DNA from: Isoetes taiwanensis
Lineage: Eukaryota > Streptophyta > Lycopodiopsida > Isoetales > Isoetaceae
Assembly (NCBI GenBank): GCA_021234155.1
Contig: JAJEKV010000019.1
Location: 2,007,200-2,071,199, forward strand
DNA: 64,000 bases
Reading direction: 5' to 3'
Shown here piece after piece: positions 57,314 to 64,000 of this stretch. A program made the translations under genes and the position numbers. Positions within the stretch are counted from its first letter, which is position 1; each line of letters starts with the position of its first letter. The notes beneath the pieces were generated by a model. That model did no database searches, was not told the DNA's origin, and was given only the letters and a program-made list of their open reading frames with translations.

Positions 57314-59052
57314 GAGGTATTTTGGATTTCTTCTTCCTCCTCTTTTTTGATGAGGCTTTTCCCACTTTTACCTCAGTATCCTGTGGCTTATATAATACCA
57401 AGGCCTGGTCCATGTTATGCTCACTAATATCACCAGTATCCTTGTGCCTATCTTCCTCCTCAAATGAATCGTCACCAGCCTCTGACTCTATGATATCACC
57501 GTTATCCAGGTTATGCTTCACCCTTGCTTTGCTTTTACGTTTTTTAGGACTTTGCCATGCCAACTCATCATTGGAACATTTTACCATCTCTTCATCTGGT
57601 GATGAATCATGAACATCCTCACCAACCACCATTGGAACTGCTGCTATATCTTTTCCACATTCTTGCGAACCAGATACCTTCTTTTCATCCAGATTCTCTG
57701 GAGCAACTTCTGTAGGGTTTGCAGACATATCCATATTTTGCTGTTTATCATAAATGGGATATTCTTTCTGCACATCCACATCCAATATCTTCAAAGAAGG
57801 AAACCAATACTTTAACTCACTGCCATTCAAAAGCTCTAAGTTAAAGCGTGAGAAAAACTCCCTACTCTTCACTATTACCTCCTTAGGAAGACTCTGATCC
57901 ATTGGTAATGCTACACAAACACGAGCACCTCTGAGAATTGAATGAGATATATGCTTACCAATACCATTAGAAATAGAGATAAGGAACTTTGGAAGCAATA
58001 GATCCGGTGGCAAACCACGAATTTGAAACCAACAAGGCAACATTGCTTTATAAGGATTATCAGTAGAAAAGCCTGGTGAATAATGCTTAAAAATGACACA
58101 TGAGCCTCCTATTGAGAAAATACCTCTTGAAGTCAATCTATTAACAGGCGCTTCGTCGTCAAACCCCAGCAAAAAGAAATTATTACCTAACACTTTGAAA
58201 GAATTAAAAGGTGCAATAGACATCCTTCTGAGCATAGGAACCAATCCATCCAGTAATTTTAGTAGAATTAAAATAATTTCCAGCAAAGTACCCAATTACA
58301 GAATGTGCCACCAGTTTAGCCACACACTTTCGATGCTCCAATTGATCCACTTCTATAACTGGTATGCCACAAACTTTGTTTCCAACAGCAGAACCATTAA
58401 TGCCTTGAACAAAGTCCTCCACACAACCAGAATGCGAAAACTCCCCTTTCCTCTCTTTCAACACTTCAAAAAAATTCTGCTTATTACCATGATCCAAGAA
58501 AGTAAGCGCTTCCTGCACACGTGAACTCTGATAATTATGAGCAAGATCTTTACGCACCCAAGTACTAAAATGAGCATTTCTCAATCTGTTAACTGTGTCA
58601 TTTGATCTCCAAGCATTTGGAGGATCTTGGCGAACAGGGTTAGACCGCAAATCTGCAAACCCACCATTATTACTTTCGGTAGCTTTAGGTGCCTCAGCAT
58701 CTCCTTTCTCCATCTGTAAAGCCTCAGCACATGGCAAATCCTCAGAAACATTGGCTAGTACCTCCATACTTGTTTTGCTCACTATTTTATCATTTGTCAT
58801 TTTAGTTACTTCCTCAGTCACTGTAAACAAAGATTTCAAGGGTTGCAATGCCTTTGCAATTGAAACAGTTGATGTATTTACCTGCGTATGCATCTTTGCT
58901 ACTTCACCTGCATGGCTTGAGCCTAAAGGAGTATAAAAGCAAAAAATTTCTGGAAACCCACCAGCCTTCTCCATTTGACTCATAGACCGAAAGTCTGACT
59001 TTCGTGCTAAATCCTTCCACCGAACATTATCCTTGATAGAAGATTCAGACAT
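57306..59052 (-). pseudogene. LINE ORF1: nucleic-acid-binding protein
   Basis: The first part, 59052-58204, starts MSESSIKDNVRWKDLARKSD. The second, 58295-57306, has NNFFLLGFDDEAPVNRLTSR, then a block around PYKAMLPCWFQIRGLPPDLL and NGIGKHISHSILRGARVCVA. This is the pattern of the DUF4283-type domain of plant LINE ORF1. The C-terminal part is acidic, then basic (SKKRRKKKSKIPHA). One frameshift at about 58250 separates the two parts. ORF1 proteins coat the element RNA. Confidence 0.85.
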
Positions 59053-59414
59053 TGAGACATCTGAAGTGAAAACCCCTTCACCAAAACCTACGCCACACCC
59101 TGTTGCTGTAAAACCCCTGCGGCAACAGAGCCCCTAAGAAATAGAGATCCGCCCAAGAGAATAGTGCAGGTTGCTCCGCTGAGCCTAATCAACCCTGTTA
59201 CTACCTCCAATTCTCAGAGGATTTCAGGCAAGATTCCGTAATATGGCCGAAACTGAAAGACTCTTGACTTGCACCAGTAATCTTCTGTAAAAGCATTCAT
59301 ATAATATATCAATGGAAAGGGCTCGACAAGAGCTTTCCAATGGTGTAAAGAACACTGAATTCTGACTCCGAACGCCAAAGTTATGGCCTCTCAAAGTTTG
59401 CTCCCAGAATTATC

Positions 59415-59430
59415 TCACTTGAGCGCTTTT
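59415..59430 (+). repeat. Target-site duplication of the long LINE, right copy
   Basis: TCACTTGAGCGCTTTT, identical to 53471-53486. Confidence 0.93.
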
Positions 59431-59619
59431 AGGCCCCAGTCTCACAGATTAGCTATAAACATCATCGATGACATGTGAAGCAGCTAGTTGCATATTCAGT
59501 GGTTTGCCACTTCACTGGCCCTTTCTTGGATCTGAAATGCGTGACGTCAACCATGTCTTCATTGCTTTTACTCAGTGCTAATGGATAGCAGAACTCAAGC
59601 AACATCTGCATAACCACTT

Positions 59620-61900
59620 CCAGATTTTTTTTGCTAAGAAATATTTTTCCTTTCAGTCAGAAATGCGAGGTGCAATTATGTCTAGAAATTCCCCCATCGT
59701 GTCTGATTTTCCCCATCGTCTATGCTATAATGACTGATGTTTTAGGATCAATATTCTTTGAATCAAAAAGAGACAAGTGCCCAGGCTTGATGGTTTGCCA
59801 ATTAAGTTCTTTTATGAATACTGGGAATGGTTGAAGCCAGATGTGTATGATGTTTTTTATCACTTTTAGTAGTCTACTGCTTTGGATAGAATTCTAAACA
59901 CAGGTGCCATCTCACTCGTCCCCAGGGTCAAGGATCCTCAGTCTATTTCAGACTGGCGACCAATCACCTTATTGGCATCATCTTTGTCAAGGCTTTTACA
60001 GAACGAGTGAAGGATATTTTGGCTGAGTCCATCTCGACAATCCAACCAGACTTTCTTCCAAAAAGATGCATTATGAACAATATTCTTGCGGTATACGAGA
60101 AAATCTATTGGGCATGTAAGCAAAACCTTCCAGTTGTGTATCTTATCTTGACTTTGCGAAGGCCGAAGTCAGTGTTAGCTAGAGATTCATGTGTCGATGT
60201 ATGCTAAGGCTGGAATTCGGGTAGCAATTCACATCAGACATCATGAAGCTGCATGTCTCTGCTCAGGCATCTATTATGTTCTATGATGAGCTGTCAGAGA
60301 TCTTCTTACTTGTTCATAGTATTCGCCAAGAATGCTCTTAGCACCATGGCTCTTCACAATTATTGCAGAGGCTTTATCACAGTTATTCACTATTGCAACC
60401 ACATAGAAGTTTCTCCATGGTCTCTAACATAAGAAGTTTGCCGTTCCTCTTTTTGCTCACTAACAATGAATTTAGAAGCTGCCAAATTGCTCTTAGATAC
60501 ATTTTCACTGCCTTCTGATATCCTTGGGGAGTGGCATAAGTGAATAGCTTTATAGACATTGCACTTCCTGACTCCAGCATGTGTTCATGAAGTCAATCCT
60601 TAGTAGTACTCATGTTTATATGGCATCCCTTAAGGCAAAGTGCATGAGCTCATTGCAATAGTCTAGAACTTTTTATGGGCGGGTAATGAGAAAGGTGTTG
60701 TAATTAAGGTGGCTTGGTCGAATGCATCCTTCCAAAAGGGGTATGTGGTATGGGTATGCTGGACTTTTTATTGTAGAGCAAAGTCCTTATTTCAAAGTTC
60801 ATTTGGAGACTCCTGAAGGGTGAAGACGACTCTTTTGATTTACGCCTTCTTAGACATTCTCTGGGTCATTGTGTTCTTCTATCAAGAAGGCCATCAGACC
60901 AGTTCTGCCTTAGGCATTTATTTCAGCATTTGCAGCCTTTTCCAAATGCTTGTCCATTTCTGTGTGGATTATTGACAGTTTGGGATGCAGTCAGACATCC
61001 TTTTTGGCCATGTCCTCCTTCCATCCACGCCCTATTGGAGACTCCATGATGGTGGCCACCACTGCCTCCAAACCCCTCAACTCCTCCATTGGCTGCATCA
61101 GTTCATCCCTTTACACAGAGACGATGGATCCTTACAGGTGTCTATTCAAGCATGGTATGAAGTCGGTCTGTATTGTCTTCGCTTGAATTTCAAGCAAAGT
61201 TTCTACTCTCCCATTGGAATGTGTCTGTATAGGAGAAGGCTGCTAAAAATTTGCCTCTTTTGATGCAGATTAATATTACAGAACTACTGCTTTGTGGTTG
61301 TCACAAAAATATTTATAAAGAGAAGCACTTTGTCAGCACAATATATCGCCTCTTCTTAGCACCACAACCCCTCTCGTTGCTAGATGGGTAGTGCCTATAG
61401 ATTCCAAATCTCAATTCAAGTCATACATGGCGCTGGCTTTAGGATAAATTCCTCCATCTTAAAGTTTCTGTACTTTGATAGTGGGTTATCCACAGGTGCC
61501 TGCGTGTTAATGCCTTCCAGATGATCTTCACATAGCTGCAATAATGCACGTTCTGCCTTTCAAACATTGAAACTCTTGAGCGTTGTCTTTTTTATTGTAC
61601 AGAGGTTCAACCGATATGGTCCCAGCTACAAGGTTTCTTTAATAGCGTAATGGACTGTCGACGCATCCTCTTGGTGTCCTTGACTGTCGATGCATCCTCT
61701 TGGTGTCCTATCCCAATGCATAACCTCCCGCTAGACAAAGGGCATTCCATCTTGGTTCTGATTGGCTCCTGTGGTTGATATGGGAGTGTCGAAGACGTCA
61801 AATTTCTTAGACATTTACTCATCTGCACGGGGCGTTATTGTTGTGGCCCAGGATAAGATATTAATGGCTTACATTATTCCTCCCTCGAGCCAGAAGTGAG
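59620..61900 (+). pseudogene. Decayed plus-strand LINE ORF2
   Basis: Short frames in changing phases follow LINE RT order. 59765-59830 gives RDKCPGLDGLPIKFF and YWEW. 59895-59970 gives NTGAISLVPRVKDPQSISDW and RPITLLA. Around 60050-60150 is FLPKRCIMNNILAVYEKIYWA. Around 60240-60390 is MKLHVSAQASIMFYDELSE, a degenerate RQGC-type block, then IIAEALSQ. Around 60670-60740 is GNEKGVVIKVAW. It is related to, but older than, the two minus-strand LINEs. Neither end is identifiable. Confidence 0.75.
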
Positions 61901-62194
61901 AGAACATATTTTGATTCGATATCTTCAAATTGGTTCTTATTGATATTCTCCTATTCTGGAGTAAGTACATTGTGCTTTGGACTCATGTTTCTGTGTCATT
62001 TTCTTGTGCTTACACAGTTAATTGAATGAGACACGTACATTCTGGACTTTTAATATCTGATTAGTAAACTTTTTATTTTCATCCTTAAAAAAAAAGGGAG
62101 TGACTTGATGTTTGTCCTAAAGGTGGTTTTGAGGAGATTGTCTGAATAGATTTAAAATTTTTGATCTCCTAATAGTTAGTTGAGCTTCCCTTTG

Positions 62195-62805
62195 AATTTT
62201 TTTTTACAATTTTTTTAGGGGAACGAAAAAGTTTTAATCAAAAATAAGATTTTATGGGTTTTAACCATTGTATTTTGAAGTATGTAAGTCACTAATTGCA
62301 GATAAAAAGCTCTCACGGATAGCGGTCGCAGATCTGCAAGGAAAAAGGAAGAGAAGAAAGGCAAGAAAAAGAAAAGCAAAATAGGTCGGATTAAGGCAAG
62401 AAGAGGTCCGGTGCAAAATCCACAACCAAGACGGATCAACCAAGCATTCTGATGGTTTGTGGGCGAACATCGTGCAAACATTTTGTGTTTGATAAGCTGA
62501 AAAATATTGGTTGCAAAAGAGGGCATTTTATTGCCACTAAATATTCCAGTAGATAGATTATATGGCGCCTCCCTATCCCGCTCCAAAACGGCTTCCATAT
62601 TTTACTTTTGTGCAGCTGCCAAAATCTCTGAATTTCGTTTGGCTATGGGTGCCTGATAGAGTTGCGCAGATCGTACCCTACATGAAACATGACATTGTAA
62701 ATTCAGGAAGCTATTGATGGAAATGAAGTCTTATTGCTCAGTTTGTTCAAAAATTTTCAAAAGCAGATCTCCTATTTCTCTGATTATGGTGTTGTAAACT
62801 TTTTT
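62195..62805 (+). repeat. Long inverted repeat, left arm
   Basis: About 610 bp that match the complement of 63288-63880 with many small differences. Matching pairs include AAAAAGCTCTCACGGAT against ATCCGTGAGAGCTTTTT, and CCTACATGAAACATGACA against TGTCATGTTTCATGTAGG. The spacer between arms is about 480 bp. The open frame at 62598-62215 is a by-product. Confidence 0.85.
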
Positions 62806-63287
62806 TTGTTGTAGTTGTTTATGGGCGGGGGAGTGTTTTTTGGGTTTGAAGGAAAAGCAAAAAACAATCATAAAAAACCACAATAAGAAAAGGTTGTTTT
62901 CTTTTAATAAGAAACGGGTCGGGATTACACTATTGCCAATCCTTAGAATGCATTGTTTTCCTGTCTTGTGTTCTTTATTTCTTAGGATGGGTATCCAAAT
63001 ACATCTACTTCTCTGCCAGAGTTGCAGAAAAAAAAGAACCATTTTTAGTTTGGCAGTTGAAGTTGGTCCTTGTCATTTTTGTCCACCTCTCGATCCCTTT
63101 TTCTAGGACAAAATTCGAGCTTCTCTTTCGAATCAAGGCATATCCACAACAAAAAAAACGAAAAAGAAAAAGAAAAATCATTTATGATCCATCTTTGCAC
63201 TACATCGAAAAGCACTAGAAGAAGGGCAAAACATCCTGGCATATCCACTTCTTTCCTCCAAAGTAGAAGAAAAAATATCTATTGTGT
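62806..63287. other. Spacer of the long inverted repeat
   Basis: AT-rich, with many A and T runs. No gene is recognised, and the arms are not similar here. Confidence 0.5.
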
Positions 63288-63880
63288 GCTTCCTAGTTTA
63301 CAGCACAATAGTGCGAGAAATAGGGGATCTGCTTTTGAAAAAATTCAGACAAACAGAGCACCAAGATTTCTTCATGGCCATCAATCAGTTCTTGAATCTG
63401 AAGTGTCATGTTTCATGTAGGGTACGATCTGCCCCACTCCATCGGACACCCACAGTAAAACAAAATCCAAAGGTCTTAGCAGCTACACAAAAGCAAAATA
63501 TGGAAGTTGTTCTGGATCGGCATAGGAAGGCGCCATACAATCCATCTATTAGAGTATTTAATGGCAATGCAATGCCCTACAGCTAATTTTTTTCCAGCTT
63601 ATCATGCACAAAATGTTTGCATGATATCTGCCGTCGGCCCATTACAGTTCTTCGTTGATCCATCTTGGTTGTAAATTTTGCACTGGACCTCTTCTTGCCT
63701 TAATCATCCGATCTATTTGTTTTTCTTTTTCTCGCCATTCTTCTCTTCCTTTTTCTTTGCGGATACGTGACCACAATCCGTGAGAGCTTTTTATTTGCAA
63801 TTCTTGACTTGCATATTTCAAAAAGCAATGATTAAAACCCATAAAAATTAATTTTTAATTAAAGCTTTTTCTTTCCACCC
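63288..63880 (-). repeat. Long inverted repeat, right arm
   Basis: Complement of the left arm. Together they could form a 600-bp imperfect hairpin about 1.7 kb long. Two copies of one repeat inserted head-to-head, or a foldback transposon, would both produce this. I saw no flanking duplication. Confidence 0.85.
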
Positions 63881-64000
63881 AAAATTTTGTAAAAACATTG
63901 CAAATACTATGATAGTAGAAAGAAAAGAAAAGATAGTATTCCACGGGAAGATAGCTTACGGGACAATTTACAAGACATCTTAATCGGTCCTGCTCCCGCT

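Larger units (their letters stand above)
53487..59414 (-). mobile_element. Apparently full-length LINE, minus strand, 5.93 kb
   Basis: A T run at 53487-53503 is the poly-A tail. Reading leftward from 59414 come about 360 bp of 5' UTR, ORF1 (59052-57306), ORF2 with endonuclease, RT and zinc-binding end (57313-53644), and a short 3' UTR. The 16-bp duplications are exact, so the insertion is fairly young, though both ORFs carry frameshifts. It inserted next to the remnant of the third gypsy element. It belongs to the plant L1-type group by ORF layout. Confidence 0.93.

Overview
The window looks like nuclear DNA of a vascular plant with a large, repeat-rich genome. Evidence is a tau-class glutathione S-transferase with its usual single intron, an intronless plant-type ornithine decarboxylase-like gene, LTR retrotransposons primed by initiator Met-tRNA, and LINEs with a plant-type ORF1. 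A gymnosperm is my guess, not something the sequence proves. Only two host genes are well supported: the decarboxylase-like gene (32429-33652) and the GST (39076-40031). Most of the rest is transposable elements nested in one another.

Layout. 1-4450: no recognised gene, only small repeats and a coding-like minus-strand remnant. 4453-25761: an old minus-strand Ty3/gypsy chromovirus in pieces, split inside its reverse transcriptase by a younger plus-strand chromovirus at 8517-21918 (LTRs 1664 and 1668 bp, target duplication GCCAT). 25762-32428: a GATA microsatellite, a hairpin repeat, a 5'-truncated LINE (27361-31012) and unannotated DNA. 32429-40031: the two host genes, a tandem repeat and a second hairpin repeat. 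41950-50262: a plus-strand gypsy relic split by a 7057-bp element with inverted ends and an 8-bp target duplication (42716-49772). 50262-53470: a copia relic and the 3' part of a further minus-strand gypsy element. 53487-59414: a LINE that looks full length. 59620-61900: a decayed plus-strand LINE. 62195-63880: a long inverted repeat.

Two systems stand out. First, the young chromovirus carries about 4.2 kb of extra sequence between its primer-binding site and gag. It is organised as two modules. Each has a pair of near-perfect 66-nt palindromes exactly 199 bp apart, then a TATA box, then a coding region. The first coding region starts with the histone H3 N-terminus (MARTK-type) and ends in a histone-fold segment with centromeric-H3-like signatures ([10 protein letters not shown], LLIPxAPF, RVTLMRxD). 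So a retrotransposon whose integrase ends in a chromodomain also carries a decayed centromeric-H3-like gene. The second coding region is unrecognised.

Second, the 7-kb element has hAT-like ends (CAGGGATAGGTTC, 8-bp duplication GCCAACTT). I see no transposase in it. Its main content is a probably intron-containing minus-strand gene for a reverse transcriptase with GIPMG and YIDD motifs, resembling the Penelope/TERT side of the RT tree.

Nearly all element coding regions carry stops or frame changes, so most are annotated as pseudogenes.
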